Of a stretch of DNA of 61,247 nucleotides, positions 33,516 through 43,202 are shown in pieces. The notes beneath the pieces were generated by a model, which saw nothing but the letters and a program-made list of their open reading frames with translations, had not been told where the DNA came from and searched no databases. How positions within the stretch are numbered: position 1 is the stretch's first letter; every line of letters starts with the position of its first letter. The DNA is from Candidatus Colenecus caballi. Its GTDB lineage: Bacteria; Bacteroidota; Bacteroidia; Bacteroidales; Bacteroidaceae. Made by a program: the position numbers and the translations under genes. Location: contig JAGHSY010000039.1 in assembly GCA_018065615.1 (NCBI GenBank), forward strand, positions 1 to 61,247, in the 5' to 3' direction.

Positions 33516-36164
33516 TTACAGAACCTCAAAGTCAAGTGACTGCAGATCCTTGTCGGCCGATGAAGAGCCGTACAGGAGCTGGTACTTGCCTGCAAAGGTT
33601 GAAACTTCATCAATCTTCTCATCGTAGTACTGGAAGTTGTCTCCGGTAAGTTCGATGACTGCATTTGCGGTTTCACCGGCCTTGAGGGCTACGCGCTTGA
33701 AACCCTGCAGGCCCTTGATGGGAGCTGCCGGATTGTCAAGGCTCTTGACATATACCTGAACAATTTCAGTACCGTCAACCTTACCGGTATTGGTGACCGG
33801 AACAGTGATGGTAACACTGCCGTTCTTCTTCATGCTGGTCTTTGACAGAGTAGCCTGACCGTACTTGTAAGTGGTGTAGCTCAGACCGAAGCCGAAGGGG
33901 AACATGGGCTCACCCTTGAAGTAACGGTATGTGCGGCCTTCCATTGAATAGTCTGTGAATTCAGGAAGCTGGTCTGTTGATTTGTAGAAAGTTACAGGAA
34001 GCTTGGCTGTCGGGTTGTAGTCACCGTTCAGGATTTCAGCAAGAGCCTGGGCACCGCCCTGACCGGGATACCATGCCTGGATAAGGGCATCGAAATCATT
34101 CTCAATGCTGCCGAATCCCATGCATGAACCAGCGCAGTCAACAAAGATGACGGGCTTGCCTGTGGTGTGCATAGCCTTTACAAGACGCTGCTGGACTGCA
34201 GGAATTTCAATGTCGGGCTTGTCGCCGCCTTCACCTTCCATTGAAGGGGTGATACCGCCGATGATTATGATGGCGTCAACGTTTTCTTCAACCATCTTTG
34301 CAGCAAGGTCTGTGAATTCAGCCACCTTCTGCTGGCAGAACTGTGCGTTAAGTCTTGCAAACTGACCGGTTGCGTGAGTGTATTCAACCTTTATGTCATA
34401 GGTCTGACCCTTCTTGACGTCAAATGACTTGAGCTGCTGCATTCCGCCGCCAAAACCACCAAAACCGCCAAAACCGCCAAAGCCGCCAAAACCTCCGCGA
34501 CCACCCTGGCCGCCCTTCTGCTCTTCAACAACCTTGCCGTTGACAATCAGCTTGAAGCCGTTGTCTGCGCTGATGCTGTATTCCATCTTGCCTGTGAATC
34601 CGGCCACGTACTTGCCGCTCAGACGGACTGAGAAGTTCTCCTTTTCAACACCGTCAGCAAAGTTGTAGGCACCGAATGTTGAGAAATTGACTTCCTGATA
34701 GTCTCCGGTAACTGCAGGTTTGCCGCTGAATGATGTGTTGTTCCAGAATTCGGCCTTGATGCCCTTGCCGCCGTTGAATTCCGGCATATACTGGGTTGTC
34801 ATGTATTCGTTGCGGATCTCGCATGCACGGTCATAGACAATTTCCGTGTTGGGGAAATACTTTCTGATGCCGTCCAGGAGTGAACGTGAATGCTCGTCTG
34901 TAGGACTGCCGCCGTATTCGCCGTTCATCATGCTCTTGTCATTGGCATTCGGGCCAAGGACAGCAAGTTTCTTTATGTTCTTGTCAAGGGGCAGAACGTT
35001 GTTGTTGCGCAGAAGAACCATCGACTGGCGTGCTGCTTCAACTGCAAGCTGGTCATTCTTCTCACTGCTTATGACATCTTCACCATAGTCTGCCCACGGC
35101 AGCATGTCAGCGGGATCAAACATGCCAAGTTCAAAACGGCCGGTCAGCACGCGGCGCAGAGCCACGTCAATATCGGCCTCATTGATCTTACCGTCTTCAA
35201 GACCCTTGGTCAGGCTCATGAATGCCTTGCCGCACTCAAGGTCTGTACCTGAAAGGACTGCATCGACTGAAGCTTCCTCGGCATTGGCGTGTGTACCATG
35301 CTGGTTCTTGTTGTAGAAGTTGTTGATGGCGTCGCAGTCTGTAAGGACAATTGCCTCATAGCCCCACTTTTCACGCAGAATGTTGATGAGCAGACGGTCA
35401 CTTGCACAGCAGGGAACGCCCTCATAACGGTTGTAGGCGCACATGACTTCACGTACGTCACCTTCCTGAACCAGTGCTTTGAATGCAGGCATATAGGTTT
35501 CCCAAAGGTCGCGCATTGAAACGACTGCATCATAGCGGTGACGCTGTGATTCGGGACCTGAGTGGACAGCATAGTGCTTTGCGCAGGCATGGGTCTTGTA
35601 GTATTTCTTGTCATTTCCCTGCATACCCTTTACGTTGGCAACGCCAAGAATGCTCATGTGGTAGGGATCCTCACCGTAAGCCTCCTGACCGCGGCCCCAG
35701 CGGGGATCACGGAATATGTTCACGTTCGGGCACCAGAATGTAAGTTCGGGATTGCCGGGAACGTAGTTGGCACCCATCTGGACATTGAAGATGTCATGGT
35801 CGGAACGGTTCCAGTTGGCACGGGCTTCATCGGACACGGCCGAAAACACATTGTAAACAAGTTCCTCATTGAATGACGCACCCATTCCGATGGGCTGCGG
35901 GAAAACAGTGTAACCGCCCTGGCGTACGCCGTGGCAGGCTTCTGACCACCAGTTGTAGGAAGGTATGCCAAGACGGTCCACAGAAATGGACTTGTTCATG
36001 ATAAGACCGACCTTCTCTTCCGGAGTAAGAAGTGACATGAGGTTGTCAACACGCTTTGATGTCTTGAGTTTCGGATTCTGGAAAGGATACTCATACTTTC
36101 CACCGCATGATGCCAGGACAAGGGCAGCTGCGGCAACAGCAAGGATGCTGGAAATTCTCTTCAT
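33516..36164 (-). CDS. Glycoside hydrolase family 3 lipoprotein with PA14 insertion and Gly-rich linker
   Basis: 882 residues, lipobox VLASC. The GH3 N-terminal barrel includes 'GIPSYNWWSEACHGV', the 'FRDPRWGRGQEAYGEDP' block, and the nucleophile Asp276 in 'VLTDCDAIN'. The second domain has 'SMEGEGGDKPDIEIP', where the GH3 acid/base Glu is expected. Between them, about residues 460-620, lies a PA14-type insertion ('IKAEFWNNTSFSG ... FKLIVNGKVVEEQ') carrying a GGFGGFGGF run. A fibronectin-type-III-like domain ends the protein. Similarity points to beta-xylosidase/beta-glucosidase activity on plant glycans. A GH10 xylanase elsewhere in the window fits xylan use. Confidence 0.87.
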   Translation of the reverse strand: MKRISSILAVAAAALVLASCGGKYEYPFQNPKLKTSKRVDNLMSLLTPEEKVGLIMNKSISVDRLGIPSYNWWSEACHGVRQGGYTVFPQPIGMGASFNEELVYNVFSAVSDEARANWNRSDHDIFNVQMGANYVPGNPELTFWCPNVNIFRDPRWGRGQEAYGEDPYHMSILGVANVKGMQGNDKKYYKTHACAKHYAVHSGPESQRHRYDAVVSMRDLWETYMPAFKALVQEGDVREVMCAYNRYEGVPCCASDRLLINILREKWGYEAIVLTDCDAINNFYNKNQHGTHANAEEASVDAVLSGTDLECGKAFMSLTKGLEDGKINEADIDVALRRVLTGRFELGMFDPADMLPWADYGEDVISSEKNDQLAVEAARQSMVLLRNNNVLPLDKNIKKLAVLGPNANDKSMMNGEYGGSPTDEHSRSLLDGIRKYFPNTEIVYDRACEIRNEYMTTQYMPEFNGGKGIKAEFWNNTSFSGKPAVTGDYQEVNFSTFGAYNFADGVEKENFSVRLSGKYVAGFTGKMEYSISADNGFKLIVNGKVVEEQKGGQGGRGGFGGFGGFGGFGGFGGGMQQLKSFDVKKGQTYDIKVEYTHATGQFARLNAQFCQQKVAEFTDLAAKMVEENVDAIIIIGGITPSMEGEGGDKPDIEIPAVQQRLVKAMHTTGKPVIFVDCAGSCMGFGSIENDFDALIQAWYPGQGGAQALAEILNGDYNPTAKLPVTFYKSTDQLPEFTDYSMEGRTYRYFKGEPMFPFGFGLSYTTYKYGQATLSKTSMKKNGSVTITVPVTNTGKVDGTEIVQVYVKSLDNPAAPIKGLQGFKRVALKAGETANAVIELTGDNFQYYDEKIDEVSTFAGKYQLLYGSSSADKDLQSLDFEVL
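34440..34500 (-). repeat. In-frame 9-bp tandem repeats coding Gly-Gly-Phe
   Basis: About five copies of a unit close to CCGCCAAAA (plus-strand view), coding GGF repeats in the PA14 insert of the GH3 enzyme. Slippage would change length by three residues without a frameshift. Confidence 0.65.
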
Positions 36165-36227
36165 ATAATTTGAATGTTAGTTGAATAGTTGATGCTTTTT
36201 TGAAAACTGCTGCAAGTTACTAAAAAA

Positions 36228-37973
36228 TCATTCAGCAACAACCGTTTTGAATATGGAACCTGCAGAATCATCGCAATACTCCACATCGGCCCTTATCTCC
36301 GTTCTGCCGTGCGGCAATGTCAGAGTCGGTTCAGAATATGCCTGTCCGTTGACGTACCAGGCAACTGACCTGACCGGTGTGCGCCCGCTGCCCAGTTTCA
36401 GTGTGACCTCATCGGACGCATGGCAGTCATCGGCAATCAGGATAAGGGGATCCGGTGATATGCCACAGCATACAGACTGCTCCAAAGCACGGAAATAAGT
36501 GTCGTATTCAACCGGTATCCATTCACCGCAGGCACCGGTTATGAACAGTTTGAAACAGTCAGTCATTCCCGGCTGCACCCGCACTCTGTCCGTAAACGTC
36601 AGCCTGACAATTTCATTCGGAGCAAGCATGACAAGTGTCGGGTATCCTATCTGCTGGATGGTGTCACCGTTCATATCCATGAGACACACCTTGGCGTATA
36701 AGGAACAGTTGAAGTCCGATACGTTGGCTAGCGCACCGGTGGTAATCGTTACTGTTCCGTCCTTTTGAAGTGATGAGTGTGAACCTATGTAAAGCCCCCG
36801 GCTGTCAGACATTGTAACAGGCCGGAAATCTGCAGGGCGGTCAGCGGTGCCGCCGGCTGTTATTCCAATAACCGCGCTCTGATATTTGTCAAACGACATT
36901 TTCAGACCGGAAACAGACATGTCAAGTGCAAAAAAACCGTCATACATGCCGCTCCACCCCCAATTGACATGCAGCATTGAGCCGTCAGTGTCATATCCGT
37001 CACACACAAACATATGACCTTCTGAGCCGGCCTGACCGGAGTACAGTACAACGCGTCCGGCATCTATTTCATTCTTCATAATCGAGAACCATTCCGCCGG
37101 CTGGTATGATGAACGGTCAACATACTGCACTGACTGATAGGAAAAGTGCGTGCGCATAGCTTCCGTCACATCGAAAGTCCATGCTCCAGAACCGCTAAAA
37201 GTGTAGTCCATTTCCACACTCATGCCGCAGTCCAGCATAATAGTGGCCACCTGACTTCTGGCATAATCCGATGATTTTGAATCATATGACAAGGGCATGC
37301 TGTCCCAGTCATAGTGATGGTCATCAATTGAATATGCGGGAATGAACATATTGTGTGAATCGGTTCTGTAGCCGCCCACCGTTCCGGTTCCGTATTCCGG
37401 CCATTTGTTGTAACGCATGACAATTGCCATGGCGGTTGCGACACATCCGGTATTTGCATGTCTGTTTGAATTGACAGGAATCGGACACAGATCATTGTAC
37501 GGCGACCCCTGGTCCCAATGTGCAGTTTCCAGGACAACAGGATCTGACAGCACAGATCTGCCCGCCTGCAGAGACGACCATCCGGCCGATACTTCTGCCG
37601 GCGCTTCAAGTCCTTCAGTTCTGACACAGTCAATAATGCCGGCAACACCGTCCATCCAGTAACGGACGTTGTCAGGCATGTCATCGGAATTGAATGAACC
37701 GTCTGTCGAATAGGCCAGCACCGGCACTACGCGGTCATCGGCCGCAATTATCACCCAACCGCCATCAGGATTGTTGAAGACATAATATGCAGGCTGTGAA
37801 GCCAATCCGTCACGTCCGGAAGCACGCTGTGCAGAACGTTCACAGGAAAGGGATGATGCGGGAACTTTGAGGAAATGTCCGGCCACTGCCGAAGCCTTTT
37901 CCATGCTTACATCGGCTGCCAGTGCATGCATTGACAGCAATGACAACAGTAAGGTGAATGCTGTTCTTTTCAT
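36228..37973 (-). CDS. C10-family (streptopain-like) cysteine peptidase
   Basis: 581 residues with signal peptide (LLLSLLSMHALAA). An N-terminal prodomain ('YYVFNNPDGGWVIIAADDR') precedes the catalytic domain. The active centre is clear: Gln155 in 'HWDQGSPYN', Cys177 in 'NTGCVATAMAI', His320 in 'SEGHMFVCDGYD', and 'HVNWGWSG' with the orienting Asn/Trp. About 230 residues after the catalytic core are beta-rich domains of unknown role. The gene starts four bases inside the end of a fimbrillin-like lipoprotein gene, so it is translationally coupled to it. It may process that protein or host proteins. Confidence 0.87.
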   Translation of the reverse strand: MKRTAFTLLLSLLSMHALAADVSMEKASAVAGHFLKVPASSLSCERSAQRASGRDGLASQPAYYVFNNPDGGWVIIAADDRVVPVLAYSTDGSFNSDDMPDNVRYWMDGVAGIIDCVRTEGLEAPAEVSAGWSSLQAGRSVLSDPVVLETAHWDQGSPYNDLCPIPVNSNRHANTGCVATAMAIVMRYNKWPEYGTGTVGGYRTDSHNMFIPAYSIDDHHYDWDSMPLSYDSKSSDYARSQVATIMLDCGMSVEMDYTFSGSGAWTFDVTEAMRTHFSYQSVQYVDRSSYQPAEWFSIMKNEIDAGRVVLYSGQAGSEGHMFVCDGYDTDGSMLHVNWGWSGMYDGFFALDMSVSGLKMSFDKYQSAVIGITAGGTADRPADFRPVTMSDSRGLYIGSHSSLQKDGTVTITTGALANVSDFNCSLYAKVCLMDMNGDTIQQIGYPTLVMLAPNEIVRLTFTDRVRVQPGMTDCFKLFITGACGEWIPVEYDTYFRALEQSVCCGISPDPLILIADDCHASDEVTLKLGSGRTPVRSVAWYVNGQAYSEPTLTLPHGRTEIRADVEYCDDSAGSIFKTVVAE

Positions 37974-39760
37974 AATGTCATTACCAATCCGTTCTGTCCG
38001 GCCCTGTCTCTGAGCCAGGCCTTGTCATCTTCAACCCTTACGCACTCCATGGTGACTGTAGTGCCGTGATCTGATGCCATGTCCCATTCATGGACAGCCA
38101 CCGTGTACTCATGTCCGACTCTTATGGCTTCATTCTGGGCATAGACATAAAAGAATACATATCTGCCACCTGAAAAGTCCGATATCTGGAGCGAACGGTC
38201 CTTTGCCTGACTTCTTGTCGAAATCTGACAGGTTTCAGGATAGTCCCAAACAAGCATGGCTGTATCTGTCAGGCTGTAGAGGCCCGGTCTTACGGTACGC
38301 GTGAACACATCGGATTCATAATCCTTTTTCAGGCTGTCCAGCTGTTTTACATCAAATATGCGGACCGCCGTTTTTCCACCTACAGTTACGGGAAAACCTA
38401 TTATGTTGCCGTATGAACCCGCTGAAGGAGAGATGCCGCCACTGACCACCACAGGCAGTTCCACACCGTTCTGGGAAAAGACAGCCATACCGTTTTCAAA
38501 AGGTTCAACTACCTTGACGTTTTCAAAAAGGGTCCGGCGGTATTCCATATTTCCGACACCGTTCCGTGCCAAAGCCGCAAAGTCACCTGCCGAACAAGGC
38601 AGATTCCTTTCAACATTCCGTGTGGCATTGTCCAGGTTGAGTTCAACAATCCTATAATCACCGGCGGTCTTTTCCATGCGGCCGTCTATAAGCCCGACGT
38701 AAGATTCGCCCACCCGGACTCTTCTGTCATAATCAAGCCAGGCATAAATGGCACGTGTGGAATCCTCAAGAACAAATCCCATGGCATTGGTGGAATTGGC
38801 ATCAACAGCTGTGACATACACTTTGCTGATATTTGCGGAGAAATAACCATTATCAGTCGAATCGGTATTGACCTGAGCCAGTGTATTGAGATTATAAGTC
38901 TGATTCATTTTTGGGAAAGACGGGAAAATGTTGTTACTCCAGTCCATGACAGACACACCGTCCAACGGGAGTATATTGTATGGTCCCATGTCTTCAGTCA
39001 GTGTTATCAAACCCGGTGACACGACCTTGCCCGGATAATACTGGAAGTACGATGAAAACGTCATGGCAATGATTTTTCCCGATTCAAACTGTACATACAC
39101 AGTTGGAGTACCTTCCTGAGGCAGATACTGGAAACAGAATACGTCATCGCCCCACGGTGACCTGAAAGGAATGACCACTGCGTTCTTGGAAGCAGCCTTA
39201 AGGGTGCCTGTAACCTTGTTAAACACACCATGTGTCATGAACCCGGATACAAAACAGGAATCCACCCTGTCACCGGTACGGTTGTCAAACATAAGCATCA
39301 TGGCTGTCATGGCATGTTCCATTCTGACAACGACATTTGACTGACCGGGTCTTCCTGACGTCTGGCCCAGCAGGAAATTGGCATGAAGGAAATTCTCCTC
39401 TGTACTCTGATCCAGCGGTACATCCATTTCGGACTCACCAAAGCCATCATAGTCAGGATTATAGGGTGCATAAACCAGCAGGCGTGAAGGATTGACCTGA
39501 TTGAACCCCCAATTTAAAGATACATTATTATTGAACAACGTCTGATAATTTCCCATGACCCGGAAAGGGGCATTGTCTGTTCCGACCGGGGAATCGGCAA
39601 ACAGTCCGAACTCCATATTCTCAGGAAAATCATTTATTCCACGAACGCCCATTACCTTGAATTTCAGAGGTTCACCTGTTTCCGGTTCCTTTTTGCAACC
39701 ATTCTGAAACACAAGCGCCAGTACCGGAATTATCCAAGCAAATAAATGTCTGTACTTCAT
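37970..39760 (-). CDS. Fimbrillin-like lipoprotein with C-terminal OB-like domain
   Basis: 596 residues; signal peptide with lipobox (ALVFQNGC). The N-terminal half fits fimbrillins: 'NMEFGLFADSPVG', 'LLVYAPYNPDY', and 'VVVRMEHAMTAMMLMFDN' in place of the FxHxLS strand. From about residue 300 another domain resembles DUF5689-type OB folds ('AIYAWLDYDRRVRVGESYVGLIDGRM', 'GNIIGFPVTVGGKTAVRIFDVK'). Its last four bases overlap the start of the C10 peptidase gene. Promoter TATATTTG lies seven bases before the ATG. It could be the substrate, inhibitor or anchor of the peptidase; not decided by sequence. Confidence 0.78.
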   Translation of the reverse strand: MKYRHLFAWIIPVLALVFQNGCKKEPETGEPLKFKVMGVRGINDFPENMEFGLFADSPVGTDNAPFRVMGNYQTLFNNNVSLNWGFNQVNPSRLLVYAPYNPDYDGFGESEMDVPLDQSTEENFLHANFLLGQTSGRPGQSNVVVRMEHAMTAMMLMFDNRTGDRVDSCFVSGFMTHGVFNKVTGTLKAASKNAVVIPFRSPWGDDVFCFQYLPQEGTPTVYVQFESGKIIAMTFSSYFQYYPGKVVSPGLITLTEDMGPYNILPLDGVSVMDWSNNIFPSFPKMNQTYNLNTLAQVNTDSTDNGYFSANISKVYVTAVDANSTNAMGFVLEDSTRAIYAWLDYDRRVRVGESYVGLIDGRMEKTAGDYRIVELNLDNATRNVERNLPCSAGDFAALARNGVGNMEYRRTLFENVKVVEPFENGMAVFSQNGVELPVVVSGGISPSAGSYGNIIGFPVTVGGKTAVRIFDVKQLDSLKKDYESDVFTRTVRPGLYSLTDTAMLVWDYPETCQISTRSQAKDRSLQISDFSGGRYVFFYVYAQNEAIRVGHEYTVAVHEWDMASDHGTTVTMECVRVEDDKAWLRDRAGQNGLVMTL

Positions 39761-39767
39761 ATTGGTA

Positions 39768-39775
39768 CAAATATA
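39768..39775 (-). promoter_or_regulatory. -7 element of the fimbrillin-like/C10 operon
   Basis: The minus strand reads TATATTTG; the ATG at 39760 is seven bases downstream, so the leader is very short. Confidence 0.5.
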
Positions 39776-39880
39776 TATGAATTAATGTTAACCCCTGACA
39801 TTATGCTGTAACAAATCGGACATGTTTCCGTCTCATGACTGCACACCGTCACAAAAAAAGTTAATGTCTGGAATGACCCA

Positions 39881-39910
39881 TTGCCGTGTCAAAAATATAA
39901 TATACTTTTG
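39881..39910 (+). promoter_or_regulatory. Promoter of the MacAB-TolC-like operon
   Basis: TTG (39881-39883), 19 bases, TACTTTTG (39903-39910). The first ATG is at 39954. Confidence 0.65.
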
Positions 39911-39953
39911 CGGTGTACTAATAAACTAAGACACCAAACAAATCCGGAAGGAT

Positions 39954-40676
39954 ATGCTGATAGAACTTAAAGACTTAAACAAGACCTATGACAACGGACA
40001 GCCGCTTCATGTTCTGAAAGGCATTGACCTGAACATTGACAAAGGTGAGTTCGTTTCAATCATGGGTGCATCGGGCTCAGGGAAATCCACATTATTGAAT
40101 ATATTGGGCATTCTTGACAACTACGATGACGGAGAATACCGTCTGGCCGGCAAGCTCATAAAGAATCTGACAGAACGTCAGGCTGCCGAATACCGCAACC
40201 GCATGATAGGTTTCATATTCCAGTCATTCAACCTGATCTCATTCAAGAACGCAGTAGAGAACGTTGAGCTTCCGCTGTTCTACCAGGGTGTGGGACGCAA
40301 GCAGCGTCATGCCATGGCTATGGAATATCTGGAACGGCTTGGTCTCAAGGACTGGGCCCACCACTACCCAAATGAGATGTCAGGCGGACAGAAACAGCGT
40401 GTCGCCATAGCACGTGCCCTTATCACCCACCCGGAAATCATTCTGGCCGATGAGCCCACCGGCGCACTGGACTCAAAGACATCGGTTGAGGTCATGGACC
40501 TGCTGGGACAGCTGAACCGTGAAGAGGGCGTGACAATAATTGTCGTCACCCATGAAAGTGGCGTGGCCAACTGCACGAACAAAATTGTCCATATCAAAGA
40601 CGGAGTCATAGGACAGATAGAGGACAACCTGATGCACAACTCATCGGCATTCGGTACAAATACAATCATGAAGTGA
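39954..40676 (+). CDS. MacB/LolD-type ABC transporter ATPase
   Basis: 240 residues: Walker A 'GASGSGKST', signature 'MSGGQKQRVAIARAL', Walker B 'EIILADEPTGALDS', H-loop 'VTHE'. The 'IGFIFQSFNLI' Q-loop is typical of the MacB/LolD group. The gene overlaps the next one by four bases. It supplies ATP energy to the two FtsX-type permeases encoded next, which with the adaptor and TolC genes form a tripartite exporter. Confidence 0.88.
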   Translation: MLIELKDLNKTYDNGQPLHVLKGIDLNIDKGEFVSIMGASGSGKSTLLNILGILDNYDDGEYRLAGKLIKNLTERQAAEYRNRMIGFIFQSFNLISFKNAVENVELPLFYQGVGRKQRHAMAMEYLERLGLKDWAHHYPNEMSGGQKQRVAIARALITHPEIILADEPTGALDSKTSVEVMDLLGQLNREEGVTIIVVTHESGVANCTNKIVHIKDGVIGQIEDNLMHNSSAFGTNTIMK

Positions 40677-41944
40677 TGCACGACCTGTTTGTTGAAATAT
40701 GGGAAAGCGTGAGACGCAACAAGCTGCGCACCAGTCTGACCGGCTTTTCTGTTGCTTGGGGCATTTTCATGATAATTGTCCTGCTCGGTGCCGGCAACGG
40801 TCTCATGAACTCTTTCAACCAGGACAGTGAAGGATATGCCACCAATACAATGGAAATATACGGCGGCAGAACTTCAAAGCCGTATGACGGACTGAAGGAA
40901 GGACGTAGCATACAGCTCAAACAGGCCGATCTTGATCTGGTGTCGAAACGTTTTCCGGACATTGTCGATCAGATTTCGACCAGCATTTCCCGAAGCGGCT
41001 TTACAATGACATACGGCAAGAAATACTACAACAGCGTAAGCATAAGCGGAACTTTCCCCGGACACGCCCGGATGAACCGCATGGAAATGTATGCCGGAAG
41101 GTTCATCAATTCCAATGACATAGCGGAAAAGCGCAAAGTCATTGTACTGACTCATCTGGCCGCAAAGAATCTGTTAGAAGGCTCAACGGACTACGCTTCA
41201 CTGATTGGCAAGCGCGTCAAAGTAGGCAATCTGTCATTCAGGATAATCGGTGTCAGACATGCTCCTGAAAACATGAATGACCGTGACCTGTTCATTCCGT
41301 TCACAACGTCCCGGACAATATTCGGAATGGATGACACTCTGGACCAGATTTCCTTCACGTTCCTTGGACTTGACAGCGAAGAGGCCAATGAAGAATTTGA
41401 AAAACGTCTGAAAAATGCGCTTGGCGGCCTTCATCATGTAGCTCCCGATGACGAAGGCGCATTCTGGATAAACAATTACTTCACCCAGAACCTGCAGATG
41501 CAGAAAGGTACAAATGCACTGCGCAAAGGCCTGTGGATTGTAGGACTTTTCACCCTGCTTGGAGGCATTGTAGGCGTGAGCAACATCATGCTCATCACAG
41601 TTAAGGAACGCACGCATGAATTCGGAATACGCAAGGCTCTTGGCGCAAAGCCATGGAACATTACAGTCCTGATCATAGCGGAAAGCGTTGCCATTACGGC
41701 ATTCTTCGGATACATTGGCATGCTGCTGGGACTTGGTGCCTGTGAAATTCTGGACCAGACAGTGGGTCAGGAAAGCGTTGACGTGTTCGGACAGAGCATA
41801 AAGCTGCTGGTCAATCCCAAAGTGGGCATTGACGTAGCCGTTGAAGCTACCGTTCTGCTTATTGTTGCCGGCACTCTTGCCGGTCTGGTTCCGGCCCGCA
41901 AAGCGGCTAAAGTACGACCCATTGAAGCATTGAGAGCAGACTGA
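40673..41944 (+). CDS. MacB-type ABC permease (FtsX domain), first of two
   Basis: 423 residues. An N-terminal membrane helix ('LTGFSVAWGIFMIIVLLG') is followed by a large periplasmic MacB_PCD domain. Three C-terminal membrane helices carry the FtsX signature ('GGIVGVSNIMLITVKERTHEFGIRKALGA'). Only a separate ATPase is used; the ATPase is not fused as in E. coli MacB. The downstream permease begins one base after this stop. The pair probably forms a heterodimer. Confidence 0.87.
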   Translation: MMHDLFVEIWESVRRNKLRTSLTGFSVAWGIFMIIVLLGAGNGLMNSFNQDSEGYATNTMEIYGGRTSKPYDGLKEGRSIQLKQADLDLVSKRFPDIVDQISTSISRSGFTMTYGKKYYNSVSISGTFPGHARMNRMEMYAGRFINSNDIAEKRKVIVLTHLAAKNLLEGSTDYASLIGKRVKVGNLSFRIIGVRHAPENMNDRDLFIPFTTSRTIFGMDDTLDQISFTFLGLDSEEANEEFEKRLKNALGGLHHVAPDDEGAFWINNYFTQNLQMQKGTNALRKGLWIVGLFTLLGGIVGVSNIMLITVKERTHEFGIRKALGAKPWNITVLIIAESVAITAFFGYIGMLLGLGACEILDQTVGQESVDVFGQSIKLLVNPKVGIDVAVEATVLLIVAGTLAGLVPARKAAKVRPIEALRAD

Positions 41945-41945
41945 T

Positions 41946-43184
41946 ATGAAATTCGATATAGATTCACTGCGCGAAATTGGCGATTCGCTTGTACGCAACA
42001 AGCGCCGCACCCTGCTTACCGGATTCGGAGTGTTCTGGGGGCTGTTCATGCTGCTGTTCATGATTGGCGGCGGCCAGGGACTGAAAGGCGTGCTTTCCAA
42101 AATATTTGACGGCTTTGCCACCAACACCGTCATCATTTTCTCCGAAACCACATCAAAGCCGTACAAAGGACTGCCGGAGGGCAGATACTGGGATATGGAC
42201 CGCACTGATGTGGAACGTCTGGAAAGGATGGTACCGGAACTTGAGACCGTAAGCCCTTCAATATGCCGCTGGGGCGATGCCATAGAATACGGCAACAACA
42301 CATTCAATTCATCGGCCTCAATAAAAGGCGTCATGCCCAACTACATGAAAATCGAGGCCCCCAGGCTGAAATACGGCCGGTACATAAATCAGGTTGACAT
42401 AGACCTGGAACGCAAGGTCTGCGTCATAGGCAAGCGCATTTACCAGTCCCTGTTCCCTGACGGAGGTGACCCGTGCGGCAAATTCATAAAGGTCGGGTCC
42501 GTTTACATGCAGGTAGTCGGCGTTGACTTCAACAACGGGCAGGTAAGCATTAACGGCAGCGCTGACCGCAGTGTCATAATCCCGTTCTCTGTGGCTGCAA
42601 AGCTGTACAACCGCGGCAACACCGTTGACATGATATGCGTTACAGGCCGCAGCGGAATAAAGATGAGCGGTCTGGAAAAGCACATACGTTCAATCATGGC
42701 CCGTCAGCACATGTTCGATGAGACCGATGAATCAGCCATGATGTACCTCAACACGGAACAGATATTCCAGATTGTTGACAACCTGTTCCGCGGTCTGAAC
42801 TTCCTTGTCTGGCTGGTCGGCCTGGGCACCCTGCTTGCCGGCTGCATAGGCGTAAGCAACATCATGATGGTGACAGTCAAGGAACGCACCACAGAAATAG
42901 GCATAAGGCGCGCAATAGGTGCCATGCCGGGCGAGATTCTGTCACAGATCATATCAGAAAGCATAGCCCTGACCCTGGCGGCCGGAAGCGGCGGAATAGT
43001 GTTCTCAGTCCTGCTTCTGCAGATATTTGAAAAAGCCGTAAACGACGGTACGGTCTTCCAGATAAGTTTCAGCACCGCAGTTCTGGCAGCCGCCATGCTG
43101 GCTGTTCTGGGTGCTCTGGCCGGTCTGGCTCCAGCCCTGAGAGCCATGGCCATAAAACCTGTCGATGCAATGCGTGACGAATAA
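41946..43184 (+). CDS. MacB-type ABC permease (FtsX domain), second of two
   Basis: 412 residues and clearly a paralogue of the preceding gene: 'LTGFGVFWGLFMLLFMIGGG' at the first helix, a periplasmic domain, then 'AGCIGVSNIMMVTVKERTTEIGIRRAIGAM' at the FtsX core. Follows the first permease by one base and precedes the adaptor by 18 bases. The cargo (peptide, macrolide or lipoprotein) is unknown. Confidence 0.87.
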   Translation: MKFDIDSLREIGDSLVRNKRRTLLTGFGVFWGLFMLLFMIGGGQGLKGVLSKIFDGFATNTVIIFSETTSKPYKGLPEGRYWDMDRTDVERLERMVPELETVSPSICRWGDAIEYGNNTFNSSASIKGVMPNYMKIEAPRLKYGRYINQVDIDLERKVCVIGKRIYQSLFPDGGDPCGKFIKVGSVYMQVVGVDFNNGQVSINGSADRSVIIPFSVAAKLYNRGNTVDMICVTGRSGIKMSGLEKHIRSIMARQHMFDETDESAMMYLNTEQIFQIVDNLFRGLNFLVWLVGLGTLLAGCIGVSNIMMVTVKERTTEIGIRRAIGAMPGEILSQIISESIALTLAAGSGGIVFSVLLLQIFEKAVNDGTVFQISFSTAVLAAAMLAVLGALAGLAPALRAMAIKPVDAMRDE

Positions 43185-43202
43185 TAACAAAAACAAGACT
43201 AT

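Noticed and set aside
41234-42340. 368-codon minus-strand frame across two permease genes
   Set aside because: It spans the junction of two well-supported FtsX permeases and has no recognisable domain.
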